A stretch of 58,511 bases of DNA from positions 1 to 58,511 of the forward strand of contig JAGGAG010000001.1 of NCBI GenBank assembly GCA_017889745.1, in the 5' to 3' direction. Source of the stretch: Gemmatimonadota bacterium (GTDB lineage Bacteria > Gemmatimonadota > Gemmatimonadetes > Gemmatimonadales > GWC2-71-9). How positions within the stretch are numbered: the first letter of the stretch is position 1; each line of letters begins with the position of its first letter. A program made the translations under genes and the position numbers. Positions 19,226 to 28,036 of this stretch are shown piece by piece. Under the pieces are notes generated by a model that was not told where the DNA came from, made no database searches, and saw nothing but the letters and a program-made list of their open reading frames with translations.

Positions 19226-21237
19226 TGGCGCTGCGGCAGTCTGGTTCCCGGGGCGCCTCGCGCCGGCGAGCCGGGGCCATGGCCCTGGTGGTCGGGCTTG
19301 GTGCGCTTCGCTTCGCGGACGTCGCGGCGCAGGAAGGCGTCACGGGACGCTGGCGCATCGATGTCTACGACCTCACGCCGACGCCGCTGTACGGCGAGCT
19401 GATCTTCACCGACTCCGCCGGCGCCACGCGCGGCCGGGCCGAGTTCTCCAACCGCAATGGTCCCCCGGTGGCGCTTTCGCAGGTCCTCGTCAGCGACGCG
19501 GGCCTGCTCCAGTTCGTGGTGCCCGGCGACGGCGGTGCCGCGTTCAGTGGCCGCGCGTCGGACGGGGCGCGCCGTCTTCGGGGTGAGGTCGTGGCCGACG
19601 GCGGCCGGCGCGGGCGCTGGACCGCCGAGCGCCTCGATCCGTCGATCGAGTTCTATCCAGTATTGCCACGATTTCGCCTGAGGCAGCTGGTGGGTGGGGT
19701 GGGCGGCGACCAGGCGATTCTCCCGGGAGCGCTGGTGGCTGCCGCGGCGGCCGAGGAGCCACGCGCCGGCCTCGTGGCCAGCTACGAACACAGCGCCCGC
19801 GCGAGCGGCCTCGCCCCTCTGAGCGGGCCCCAGCTCCTGGCCGATGGCCCGGGCCGTGTCCTGGGTCTCAGCCAGCGCGCGGAAGTCCTCGCCGTGGTGC
19901 AGCACACACTGGAGCAGCTGCGGGCGGCACTCCCTGGCGATACCGTGCGCGCGCAGTTCGACGCGATCTTCCGTCCGGGAGGCAACTGGCGCCTGGACTT
20001 GCATGGCGCCGCGCTGGACATCGCACGGCTTCGTTCGCGCCGCCTGCAATGGGATGATGTGGTGCCGGCACTCGTTGCCGCCGGCTCGATCGGCGACTCC
20101 AGTGCCGCGGCCGCAGCCGTGCCGCGCGCCATGGAGCGGCTGCTGATGCTGCGGCGCGCCGACTCCATGGCGCTGGGCCGGTTGCTGGCGACCGCCGCCG
20201 CCACGGCGCCAGTCTCCGCCCGTTCGCTCGGCATTCTCCTCGCCGCCTATCCCGAAGCAGAGGACTGGCACCGTCAGGCCCTGGCATTCCTGCTGCGCGC
20301 GAGATGGATCACCCATGACGGCGCCGTGCGTTCGCCGGCCGAGGTGGTGCGCGCCGCCTGGCTCTTGATCATGCCCGGGGATTCGGCGCGCACCCGCGGG
20401 ACACCGGCGATTGCCTCGCAGCTGTTCGGCCAGCCGCAGGCGGTACCGCGCTACGGCGTCTCGGCTGCCAGCATGGCCCGCCTGGTGACGCCGCTCAACT
20501 GGAGCGGGGGGCAGTGGCTCGACCGGCACGGCTCGTCCGAGATGCTCGCGATGTTGCACCTGCTCGAGGCACCGGGAAGCGGCGAGTTGCTCGTGGCCCG
20601 GGCCGACGAGGCGCTGCGCGTCGTGTCCGTGAAGCAGCGTGCCGGCGAATCGACCAGCGGGTTTCTCGAGCAGCAGGAGGCGATCGTGGTCGAGCCCAGC
20701 TACATCCCTGTGCTCGCCCTTGGCGCCGTGCTCCACGAGTGGGGCCACCTGCTGGCCGAAGGCTGGCGCTTTGACCGGGCGGTGCTGGCGGCCGATGACA
20801 GCGGGGAGGTCGCGCTGCCGGGCGTGAACCCCTGGCTGGTCGAGGGAATCGCCGAGGCGTGGACCGATCTCGTGCTCGCCCCCATCGTGGCGCGGCTGCC
20901 GCTCTTCGGCCTCGCGGAGGCGGAGAAGCGCGTTCGGCTCTCGGGAAGCGAGCTGGACCCGCACGTGACCGGCTACCTCGTGGCGCGCGCCGCCATTGGT
21001 GCAGCGGGCACGAAGGGAACGGCCGCTCCCGCGAGCATCCGGCACCTCATCGAGGCCGGTGATCCTGCGAGGGTGGCGGCGGATCCCCTCTTCGGGGGGA
21101 CCTTCCGCGATCCTGGCGACGTCGCCCCGCTCATCATCCCGGCGCCGAGCCGACGTTTCCTCGTGCCCGAGAGCATCTTCACCGTCGACACCCGCTTTCC
21201 CGACCCCGTCAGCACCGTCATCAGGATGCCCGAGTGA
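19225..21237 (+). CDS. Large secreted gluzincin-like metalloprotease
   Basis: 670-aa exported protein. GTG at 19225 overlaps the adaptor stop, with ACGGAAGGG upstream. It gives a long basic n-region (SGSRGASRRRAG), a hydrophobic core and a VAAQ signal cleavage site near residue 37. Residues 40-130 are beta-rich (GRWRIDVYDLTPTPLYGELI), and the middle is helical. Zinc motif HEWGH in VLHEWGHLLAEGW is followed about 30 residues later by NPWLVEGIAEAWTD, whose Glu fits the third ligand of gluzincins. No named peptidase family is recognised beyond that. Being fifth-gene-coupled to an efflux pump suggests joint expression; a functional link is inference. Confidence 0.7.
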   Translation: MALRQSGSRGASRRRAGAMALVVGLGALRFADVAAQEGVTGRWRIDVYDLTPTPLYGELIFTDSAGATRGRAEFSNRNGPPVALSQVLVSDAGLLQFVVPGDGGAAFSGRASDGARRLRGEVVADGGRRGRWTAERLDPSIEFYPVLPRFRLRQLVGGVGGDQAILPGALVAAAAAEEPRAGLVASYEHSARASGLAPLSGPQLLADGPGRVLGLSQRAEVLAVVQHTLEQLRAALPGDTVRAQFDAIFRPGGNWRLDLHGAALDIARLRSRRLQWDDVVPALVAAGSIGDSSAAAAAVPRAMERLLMLRRADSMALGRLLATAAATAPVSARSLGILLAAYPEAEDWHRQALAFLLRARWITHDGAVRSPAEVVRAAWLLIMPGDSARTRGTPAIASQLFGQPQAVPRYGVSAASMARLVTPLNWSGGQWLDRHGSSEMLAMLHLLEAPGSGELLVARADEALRVVSVKQRAGESTSGFLEQQEAIVVEPSYIPVLALGAVLHEWGHLLAEGWRFDRAVLAADDSGEVALPGVNPWLVEGIAEAWTDLVLAPIVARLPLFGLAEAEKRVRLSGSELDPHVTGYLVARAAIGAAGTKGTAAPASIRHLIEAGDPARVAADPLFGGTFRDPGDVAPLIIPAPSRRFLVPESIFTVDTRFPDPVSTVIRMPE

Positions 21238-22823
21238 TGAGGACACCGTGCCGTTTGCTCGCGCTGGCGCTGCTTCTTTCGGCACCGCTCGCTGCCCAGC
21301 AGACCGCCCCGGAGCGCACCGGCGGGAAGGCGACGTCGAGCTGGGCTGACGTCACGGCGTTCCTCGATTCGCTTGAGCGGCGCGGCACACCCCTCCGGTT
21401 CAGCAGCGTGGGTACGACCACCGAGGGGCGTCGCGTGCCGTTCGTCATCGCCGCCGCGCCCGGTGTGCAGGGTCCCGCCGACGCGCATGGATCCGGCCGC
21501 GTAGTGGTGTGGCTGCAGGGCGATATCCATGGCGGCGAGGTGGAGGGGAAGGAAGTGGCCCAGATGATCCTGCGGGACATCGCCTTCGGGCCGCTGCGGT
21601 CGCTGCTCGACAGCCTGGTGCTGCTCGTGGTGCCCATCTACAACCCGGATGGCAACGACGCATGGGCCGAGGGAAGTGTCAACCGGCCGGGGCAGAACGG
21701 ACCCGCCATCGTCGGGCGGAACACCACCGGCCTGTGGCTCAACCTGAACCGCGACTACGTGAAGATGGAGGCGCCCGAGACGCAGGGCGCGGCAGCGCTC
21801 ATCGACGCATGGCGACCCGACCTCTTCATCGACCTGCACACGACCAACGGCAGCTATCACGGGTATGCCCTGACGTACGCGCCCGGACTCAACCCCAACG
21901 ACACGCCGGCGAACGCGTACGTCCGCGACCAGTTCCTCCCGGCGGTCCGGCAGCGGATGAAGAGCCGGCACGGCCTGGAAACGTTCCCCTACGGCAACTT
22001 CCGCAACCAGATGCCCGACTCGCTCGTGCTCGGCTGGGAGACGTACGACGCACGGCCGCGGTTCGGCACGAACTGGAGCGGGCTCCGCGGGCGCATGGCG
22101 ATCCTCAGCGAGGCGTACAGCAACGACCCGTTCCCCGTGCGCATCAGCTCGACGTACGCCTTCGTGCAGGAGATACTCACGCTGGCCGCGGCCGAGCGCA
22201 GCGGGATCAGGCGGCTGGTTGCGCAGTCGGCGGGCAGCCGCCCGGACTCGGTCGCGGTCCGGTCGGTCCTGGCGCCGCCCACGGAGCAGCCGGTCATCGC
22301 GGAGATCACCACCGCAGCCGGGGATGGCGACGGACCGTTCGCGCGGCGCGTCCGCACGGGGCAGTTCCGCACCGTGCGGATGCCGGTTTACGACCGGTTC
22401 ATTGCATCGCGGCGCGAGGCGCGGCCCGTGGCGTACCTGGTTCCGGCCTCACTGCGCGATGTCGCGGGGCTGCTGGTTCGCCAGGGCGTCCAGGTGGAGC
22501 AGCTGTCGGCGCCGTGGCAGGGGCCCGCGGAGCGGTTCCGGATCGATTCCATCTCGGCGCAGCCGTACGCCTTCGAGGGACACCGCACAGTGACGGTGGA
22601 AGGCGCGTGGCTCGGTGCGGAGCCGTATGAGGCGGCGGCTGGCAGCTACCTGGTGCGTACCGACCAGCCGCTCGGCACGCTGGCGAGCTACCTGCTGGAG
22701 CCCGCGTCGGAGGATGGCGTGGTCACCTGGAACCTCGTCGACCGCCTGCTCACGCTCCGCGCACCATACCCGATCGCGCGCACGCGCGTCCCGGTGCGCG
22801 CCGCGACGGTTGAACAGCACTGA
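21237..22823 (+). CDS. Secreted M14-family zinc carboxypeptidase
   Basis: 528-aa exported peptidase. Signal peptide MRTPCRLLALALLLSAPLAA ends in AQQ. The M14 zinc ligands are visible: the HxxE motif in GDIHGGEVEGKE (about residue 97) and the later His in PDLFIDLHTTNGSYH. IYNPDGNDAW and LNLNRDYVKMEAPET lie between, as in M14 enzymes that hydrolyse C-terminal residues or peptidoglycan peptides. SEAYSNDPFPVRI probably holds the catalytic Glu/substrate pocket. The C-terminal 180 residues are an extra domain of unknown role. ATG 21237 overlaps the previous stop (TGATG); GTG 21234 is possible. Confidence 0.88.
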   Translation: MRTPCRLLALALLLSAPLAAQQTAPERTGGKATSSWADVTAFLDSLERRGTPLRFSSVGTTTEGRRVPFVIAAAPGVQGPADAHGSGRVVVWLQGDIHGGEVEGKEVAQMILRDIAFGPLRSLLDSLVLLVVPIYNPDGNDAWAEGSVNRPGQNGPAIVGRNTTGLWLNLNRDYVKMEAPETQGAAALIDAWRPDLFIDLHTTNGSYHGYALTYAPGLNPNDTPANAYVRDQFLPAVRQRMKSRHGLETFPYGNFRNQMPDSLVLGWETYDARPRFGTNWSGLRGRMAILSEAYSNDPFPVRISSTYAFVQEILTLAAAERSGIRRLVAQSAGSRPDSVAVRSVLAPPTEQPVIAEITTAAGDGDGPFARRVRTGQFRTVRMPVYDRFIASRREARPVAYLVPASLRDVAGLLVRQGVQVEQLSAPWQGPAERFRIDSISAQPYAFEGHRTVTVEGAWLGAEPYEAAAGSYLVRTDQPLGTLASYLLEPASEDGVVTWNLVDRLLTLRAPYPIARTRVPVRAATVEQH

Positions 22824-22838
22824 CTCAGCGAGGATCAT

Positions 22839-23297
22839 ATGGTCGAAGCGGGGAAAGAGGCGCCGAAGTTTTCGCTGCAATCCGATGATGGAAGAACGCT
22901 CTCCCTGGACGATTTCAAGGGGAAGAGGGTCGTGCTGTACTTCTATCCCAAGGACGACACGAGCGGGTGTACCGCGGAGGCCTGCGAGTTCCGCGACAGC
23001 TGGAAGTCGGTGCAGGCGGCAGGCGCGGTCGTGCTGGGCGTGTCGCCCGATGGCGTGAGTTCGCACGGCAAGTTCAAGCGCAAGTACCAGTTGCCGTTCC
23101 CATTGCTGGCCGACGAGGACCATGCGGTCGCCGAGGCGTATGGCGCGTGGGGCGAGAAGTCGATGTATGGGCGGAAGTATTACGGGATCCTGCGGACGAC
23201 GTTCGTCATTGGCACCGACGGACGGATCGAGAGGGTCTTCCAGAAAGTGAAGCCGAAGGGGCATGCCGCCGAGGTGCTCGGGGCGCTCAGGTCGTGA
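22839..23297 (+). CDS. bcp: Thioredoxin-dependent thiol peroxidase Bcp (PrxQ)
   Basis: 152-aa cytosolic peroxiredoxin that reduces H2O2 and organic peroxides with thioredoxin electrons. Peroxidatic Cys44 and resolving Cys49 sit in DDTSGCTAEACEFRD, the PrxQ-specific spacing of four residues. FPLLADEDHAVAEAYGAWGE and ILRTTFVIGTDGRI complete the fold. The start lies 15 bp after the M14 stop with GCGAGGATC upstream, so it may belong to the same transcript. lepB follows 48 bp downstream. Confidence 0.97.
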   Translation: MVEAGKEAPKFSLQSDDGRTLSLDDFKGKRVVLYFYPKDDTSGCTAEACEFRDSWKSVQAAGAVVLGVSPDGVSSHGKFKRKYQLPFPLLADEDHAVAEAYGAWGEKSMYGRKYYGILRTTFVIGTDGRIERVFQKVKPKGHAAEVLGALRS

Positions 23298-23345
23298 CCC
23301 GGGGCACCGGGACCCCGACCGGCCCGTAGTTATCTTCCGGGCGCG

Positions 23346-24152
23346 ATGGCAGGCACCGAACCTGGAACAGGGAAGCGAGCGCGAGCAGCGATGGCCCAGC
23401 CGGCGGCAGTGAAGCCTACAGCAGACAAGACACCGAGCGTCCGGGCGGGAGCGCCTCGGGGCGCCGGGGCATGGTTCTGGGAATGGGCCAAGTCGATCGC
23501 CGTGGCGCTCGTCGTGTGGTTCTTCCTGCGCACTTTCCTGCTCGAGGCGTTCCGCATCCCGTCGGGCAGCATGGAGAACACGCTTCTGGTCGGCGATTTC
23601 CTGTTCGTGAACAAGCTGCTGTATGGAGCGGAGGTGCCGCTGGTCGGCAAGAAGCTTCCCGCCGTTCGCGAGCCTCGCCGCAACGAGATTCTCGTATTCG
23701 ACTCGGTGGAGGAACCGGGCCTCAAGGTGGTGAAGCGGCTCATCGGCGTGCCGGGCGACACGCTCGCGATGGAGAACGGCATACTGATCCGGAACGGGCA
23801 GCGCATCGACGAGCCCTATGCCGTGCACGCCAATCCGTCACTGCTGGCCGAACCCGACCAGCGTGATCACATGCGCGCCTGGCAGTCCAGCCACCTCGTC
23901 GGCCGCTCACCGGAAGGTTATCACCCGGACCTCCAGAACTGGGGCCCGATCGTGGTGCCCGCGGATTCCTTCTTCATGATGGGCGACAACCGGGACAGTT
24001 CGTACGACGGGCGCTACTGGGGCTTCCTGCCGCGGGCGAATGTGCGGGGCACGCCGATGTTCATCTACTACAGCTTCAACGGCAACAGCTGGCGTCCGCT
24101 GCCGTTCTTCTCCGACATCCGGTGGGGAAGGATCTTCAGCGTCCCGAAGTAG
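23346..24152 (+). CDS. lepB: Signal peptidase I
   Basis: 268-aa membrane serine protease that cleaves Sec signal peptides. After a 45-residue basic/Ala-rich cytoplasmic tail there is one membrane anchor (SIAVALVVWFFLRTFLLEAF). The catalytic Ser75 is in FRIPSGSMENTLLVGD and the general-base Lys130 in VVKRLIGVPGD. Family box E is MMGDNRDSSYDGRYWGFL near residue 213. The in-frame ATG at 23391 (MAQPAAV) would shorten the tail. Its last 17 bp overlap the end of the convergent MFS gene. Confidence 0.96.
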   Translation: MAGTEPGTGKRARAAMAQPAAVKPTADKTPSVRAGAPRGAGAWFWEWAKSIAVALVVWFFLRTFLLEAFRIPSGSMENTLLVGDFLFVNKLLYGAEVPLVGKKLPAVREPRRNEILVFDSVEEPGLKVVKRLIGVPGDTLAMENGILIRNGQRIDEPYAVHANPSLLAEPDQRDHMRAWQSSHLVGRSPEGYHPDLQNWGPIVVPADSFFMMGDNRDSSYDGRYWGFLPRANVRGTPMFIYYSFNGNSWRPLPFFSDIRWGRIFSVPK

Positions 24153-25317
24153 CCTTCCACCGGGCGGCGACGCCGCCGGCCGCGGCACCCGCAAGTGCCG
24201 ACAGGCCAAACGCCGCCGCAAATCCCCCCGTGTCCGCCAGGGCTCCGAGCACCGGTGGTCCCACGATCCTCGCCGCCGATCCGATACTCTGCAGCGTGCC
24301 CAGCACCCGGCCCTGGTCATTCGGCGGTGTCGACCGGGAAACGAATCCCGCCACGCAGGGCCCGACCAGGCTGAAGCCCGCGCTGAGCAGCGCCACGGCC
24401 AGGCCGATGGCGGCGACCCGGGCCGCACCCTCCAGCGACGCCGCAGCAAGTAGTGGCATGAGCGCGAGCCCGGCCGCCATGAGCCCGCCACCCCACGACA
24501 CGAGTCGCAGCTCGCCCAGCTTCGGCGCCAGTCGCCGCACCACGCGCCCCTGCACCAGCACACTGACGAGCCCGACGAGCGTGAACGCGTAGCTGATCCC
24601 CGCGCGGGTGAGCCCCAGCACCTCGATGCCGAACTGCTGGAAGATCACGTACATCGTCGTGAAGGCGAGCGTCGCCGCGAAGGTCACGACCAGGGCGGCC
24701 CGCGGCACCCGGATCGTGGCGCCCCAGTCCTGCGCGCGGCGCGCGCGGCTCTCGCGCAGCAGCAGCGAGGCCAGCAGGAAGTTGACCAGGCAGATGCTGG
24801 CCGCCAGGAGCCCGGGTGCGCCCTCGCCCAGCCGGCTGGCAAGACCGCCCAGGGCGGGCCCCACGGTGAACGCGAGGCCGAAGGCGGCACCGATGAGGCC
24901 CATCGCCCGGGAGCGTTGCTCCGGCGGCGTGGTATCCGCCAGAGCGGCCTGCGCCACGTTCACGGTGGCGCCAAGGCTGCCGGAAAGGATGCGTGCGAGG
25001 AAGAGAACCGCGAGGCTGCCGGCCATCCCGAAGACGGTGTAGGCGATGGCGCTGCCGGCGAGCCCGAGCAGGATGACGGGGCGACGGCCGATGCGGTCGC
25101 TGAGCCGGCCCCACTTCGGGGCCAGCAGGAAGGTAAGCAGCGAGTCGGTGGCCACCACGGCGCCAATGACCAGCCCGCTCGAGGTGAAGCGTGCGGCGGC
25201 AAGCGGCAGCTGGGGCACTACGATCCCGAACCCGACGAGGTCGAGGAAGACGGCGAGCACGACCGCCATGTTCGCGGACGGACGCGCCGCGAACGGCGTT
25301 TCAGGAGTGTGGAGCAC
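24136..25317 (-). CDS. MFS drug/metabolite exporter, TetA-like
   Basis: 393-aa 12-helix transporter of the Tet/DHA1 type. The first helix FLDLVGFGIVVPQLPLAAAR matches the TCR motif of tetracycline-class proton antiporters. Loop 2-3 carries motif A, WGRLSDRIGRRPVILLGL. The helix-5 antiporter motif region is MGLIGAAFGLAFTVGPALGG. The second half repeats the fold. GTG 25317 is taken as start; ATG 25269 (MAVVLAVFLDLV) is equally reasonable since it begins right at helix 1. Substrate unknown. Convergent with lepB. Confidence 0.88.
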   Translation of the reverse strand: MLHTPETPFAARPSANMAVVLAVFLDLVGFGIVVPQLPLAAARFTSSGLVIGAVVATDSLLTFLLAPKWGRLSDRIGRRPVILLGLAGSAIAYTVFGMAGSLAVLFLARILSGSLGATVNVAQAALADTTPPEQRSRAMGLIGAAFGLAFTVGPALGGLASRLGEGAPGLLAASICLVNFLLASLLLRESRARRAQDWGATIRVPRAALVVTFAATLAFTTMYVIFQQFGIEVLGLTRAGISYAFTLVGLVSVLVQGRVVRRLAPKLGELRLVSWGGGLMAAGLALMPLLAAASLEGAARVAAIGLAVALLSAGFSLVGPCVAGFVSRSTPPNDQGRVLGTLQSIGSAARIVGPPVLGALADTGGFAAAFGLSALAGAAAGGVAARWKATSGR

Positions 25318-25373
25318 GCGAGCTTCTACCCGGGAGGCAGATGCGCGCCGCCCGGGCAGCTGCGATCAAGAGG

Positions 25374-25631
25374 CTACAGCACGGGGCGCGGTGCTTCGGG
25401 AAGCGAATCCCGGCTCAGGACGCGATCGATGTAGACCGCGGTCCGGCCGCATTCACCACACATCAGCGTAACGCGGCCGGAGGGGATCGCGGGATCCCCT
25501 GGTCGACGTGGCGTGCGCTGGACGGATGTAGTCTGGCATGTCGGGCAGACGAGCGGCTGCAACTCGCGATCAGCTGAAATGAGCAGCAGCGCTTCTGGCG
25601 CCCGGTATTCCTTGATTCCCCTGCGACCCAC
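25374..25631 (-). CDS. Small zinc-ribbon protein
   Basis: 85-aa cytosolic protein starting at GTG 25631, with GGAGGGCC seven bases upstream. Two Cys pairs, VCPTCQ (residues 29-32) and MCGECG (58-61), form a treble-clef/zinc-ribbon four-Cys site. Between them is a Pro/Arg-rich loop (QRTPRRPGDPAIPSG). The N-terminal part YRAPEALLLISADRELQPLV is a likely beta hairpin. Zinc ribbons bind nucleic acid or protein; no family assigned. It diverges from the Lys-rich-tail gene across the palindromic region 25768-25829. Confidence 0.6.
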   Translation of the reverse strand: MGRRGIKEYRAPEALLLISADRELQPLVCPTCQTTSVQRTPRRPGDPAIPSGRVTLMCGECGRTAVYIDRVLSRDSLPEAPRPVL

Positions 25632-25767
25632 GGAAGGCCCTCCAACAGCGTGGTGACAGTGTCTATCGCTGCGCCGCGCGGGCACAAATGTACCCGTTTG
25701 TTCACTGTTCGCTACCCGTGACGCGCGTCCAGTCATGACAGTAACACGACACTTACGCAACGCTATC

Positions 25768-25829
25768 GTAGCACTAACTTATGTGTTGTAGTAGTAATTA
25801 GTGCTACTATACCTGCCGTAACGGCAGGT
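25768..25829. promoter_or_regulatory. A+T-rich divergent control region with two perfect inverted repeats
   Basis: GTAGCACTAA (25768-25777) and TTAGTGCTAC (25798-25807) are perfect 10-bp inverted copies 20 bp apart, two helical turns. Immediately beyond, ACCTGCCG (25811-25818) and CGGCAGGT (25822-25829) form an 8-bp palindrome around TAA. The stretch 25730-25810 is markedly A+T-rich for this genome. TACTAT at 25805-25810 is a possible -10 for the rightward gene, but no matching -35 is seen. It lies between a zinc-ribbon gene and a Lys-rich-tail gene that point away from each other. Confidence 0.55.
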
Positions 25830-25858
25830 GCTCCGATGCTTGACGCAGAATACGGGTC

Positions 25859-26326
25859 GTGATACGTTGCCGCCCAACCGACACTGTCGTGTCGGCGTAT
25901 CTCTCCCAGCGCTTTCGTGGCGCGGAGGTGCATGTGGCAACAGAGCTTGGCGGGTCGCAGATCACCACCCTGATGGAGACACTCCCGGGCATCGCAAACG
26001 TGCTCCGGAGCCCTGTGGCGGACGCGATCATCAACATGATTCGCGCCGGGGTCCGCCTGCGCGACTTCCAGTATGCCGACGCGGACGAACTGGTGAAGTA
26101 CGCGATTCGCCGGAACCTGCTCGGCAACGATGAAGGTGAGCGGGTGCTCGCGGAGGCGAAGGCGGCCGAGCAGAAGCGGATCGACAAGGCCGCCGAACGG
26201 GCCCAGCACAAGGCGCACCCACCCAAGAAGGTGGCCAAGCCCAAGACCGTCGCGAAGGCCAAGGCCACCAGGAACGTAAAGGCGGTCAAGCCGGCCAAGA
26301 AGGCGAAGCCCGCCAAGAAGCGCTGA
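25859..26326 (+). CDS. Hypothetical protein with Lys/Ala-rich histone H1-like tail
   Basis: 155 aa from GTG 25859; a GTG at 25889 (VSAYLSQRF) is a possible later start. The N-terminal 100 residues are a compact helical unit (LGGSQITTLMETLPGIANVL; DAIINMIRAGVRLRDFQYAD) with no family I recognise. Residues 115-155 are a repetitive basic tail of KPK/KAK/PAKK units, as in bacterial histone H1-like and other DNA-compacting proteins. A role in nucleic-acid binding is inferred from the tail alone. The promoter region carries two palindromes that could be its own operators. Confidence 0.65.
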   Translation: MIRCRPTDTVVSAYLSQRFRGAEVHVATELGGSQITTLMETLPGIANVLRSPVADAIINMIRAGVRLRDFQYADADELVKYAIRRNLLGNDEGERVLAEAKAAEQKRIDKAAERAQHKAHPPKKVAKPKTVAKAKATRNVKAVKPAKKAKPAKKR

Positions 26327-26347
26327 ACCCGCCCGTCGAAACCCGCC

Positions 26348-28036
26348 CTACACCCGAAATTCGGTGACCAGGGCGGCCAGGCGATTCGATGCCTGGAGCA
26401 GTTCCGCCGCCGCCGCCGCCATCTCCTCAGTCGAAGCGCTCTGCTCTTCCGCCGCGGCGGTCACCTCTTCGCTGGCGGAAGCATTTTCGTTGGCCGCCGA
26501 GCCCGCTTCCGCCGTCCGCTCGCCCAGCGACGCCACCGTTTCCTCGTTTCGCGCCGCCTCGCGGGCGACGTCCTCGGCGGCCGTGCGCACGCCCTCCACC
26601 GCGGCCACGATTTCCTCGAGCGCATGAGCCGCGGCACCGGCCACCGACTCCACGCCCGATACCTTGGCTGAGCCGGCGTCCATCGTGGCGGCGACCTCCG
26701 CCATCTGCTGCTGGATCTGGGACACGGTGCGGGCGACCTCCTCGGCGGCCTGCGCGCTCGAGTCGGCGAGACGGCGCACCTCCTCGGCGACCACCGCGAA
26801 CCCGCGCCCATGCTCCCCGGCCCGGGCCGCCTCGATCGCGGCATTGAGCGCGAGGAGGTTGGTCTGGGACGAGATCTGCTTGATCAGCTCAATGAAGTCC
26901 GAGATTGCCCGCGAGGTCCGGGCGAGCGCCTGCACCTGCCCGGTCGACGTGCGCACCACTTCCCGCACGTCGAGGAGCGCGCGCCCGGCGCCCGACACGT
27001 CGCCTCGATGATACTCGGCGAGCCGGCGGATCTTCTCGCCGACATCGACCACGCGCCGCGCGGCGGCGGTGTTGCCCACGGCCGTCTCGCGCAGCGACAC
27101 GAGCAGCGTGTCGGCGGCGCGCATGCCGCTGGCCTGGCGTTCGGCGCTGTCGGCCACGCGCACCATGGCGGTCGAGATCTCGCCGCTGGTGGCGGCGAGC
27201 TCCTCGCTCATCGCAGAAAAGTCGCTCGCGTTGGCGCTGATGGACCTCGCCTCGCCGATCACCGACTCCACCAGCCCGCGGAGCCGTGTGCGCATCCGGT
27301 CGAGCGCGTGCGCCAGTCGTCCCAGCTCGGTCGGCATCTCGCCCAGGTCGAGGGGACGGAGGTCGCCGGCACCGAAGCGGTCGGCGGCGCCGACGAGCTT
27401 CTTGAGCGGCAGGTCGATCGCGCGCACCACCACGACGACGGTGCCGAGCCCGAAGGCGAGGGCGCCGCTGAACAGGAGCCACAGGATGGTGCGTCGCTGC
27501 TGCGTCTCCTGCTGGAGCGCCTGCTGCCCGCGGAGCGCGGACTGCGACTGCGAATCGGAGAGCCGCTGCACGTCCTCGGCGAGCGTCGTGGCCGGCGCAC
27601 GCGCCTGCTCCGCCGCCGCCCGCGCCTCGTCGGGCCGCCCGAGGTCGGTGAGCGCGAACGCCCGCCCGTAGGCCACCTCGATGCGCGCCTGCACGTCCGC
27701 GATGCGGTTGAGGACGATCCGGTCGGTGTTGCCGAGCGATGTCAGCTGCTGGTAGCGGTGCTGATAGCCGTACGCCGAGTCGCCGTGCGAAAGGAAGGCG
27801 GTGCGCAGCGAGTCGGAGGGGCGCGTGAGGTACTGTTCCGCCGCGCGGATTTGGCTGTTCGACGTGGAGACCAGCCCGGCGCCGACCTGGGCGATCTCCA
27901 GCATCGAGGCGAGCTGCCCGCTCACCAGCTTGTCCAGCGCGCCGATCGTGTTCACCGCGAGCATGGCGAGGGCCAGCACGAGGACGAGGAGCAGCCCCAT
28001 TCCGGAGAGCACGCGGCTGCGCAGACTGCCGAGCAT
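26348..28036 (-). CDS. Methyl-accepting chemotaxis protein
   Basis: 562-aa transmembrane chemoreceptor. TM1 is at about residues 9-32 (GMGLLLVLVLALAMLAVNTI). A helical periplasmic four-helix-bundle domain spans 33-180. TM2 is near 185-205 (ILWLLFSGALAFGLGTVVVVV), followed by a HAMP (AIDLPLKKLVGAADRFGAGD). The cytoplasmic coiled coil ends in the signalling hairpin ISSQTNLLALNAAIEAARAG then EHGRGFAVVAEEVRRLA. There is no C-terminal CheR-docking pentapeptide. ATG 28036 overlaps the stop of the binding-protein gene (TGATG), so the two are made together. No che genes are in the window. Confidence 0.93.
   Translation of the reverse strand: MLGSLRSRVLSGMGLLLVLVLALAMLAVNTIGALDKLVSGQLASMLEIAQVGAGLVSTSNSQIRAAEQYLTRPSDSLRTAFLSHGDSAYGYQHRYQQLTSLGNTDRIVLNRIADVQARIEVAYGRAFALTDLGRPDEARAAAEQARAPATTLAEDVQRLSDSQSQSALRGQQALQQETQQRRTILWLLFSGALAFGLGTVVVVVRAIDLPLKKLVGAADRFGAGDLRPLDLGEMPTELGRLAHALDRMRTRLRGLVESVIGEARSISANASDFSAMSEELAATSGEISTAMVRVADSAERQASGMRAADTLLVSLRETAVGNTAAARRVVDVGEKIRRLAEYHRGDVSGAGRALLDVREVVRTSTGQVQALARTSRAISDFIELIKQISSQTNLLALNAAIEAARAGEHGRGFAVVAEEVRRLADSSAQAAEEVARTVSQIQQQMAEVAATMDAGSAKVSGVESVAGAAAHALEEIVAAVEGVRTAAEDVAREAARNEETVASLGERTAEAGSAANENASASEEVTAAAEEQSASTEEMAAAAAELLQASNRLAALVTEFRV

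Noticed and set aside
25694..25713. GTTCACT-GTTCGCT, two right-arm-like heptamer units
   Set aside because: No convincing left arm upstream; could be a decayed copy but is not supportable.
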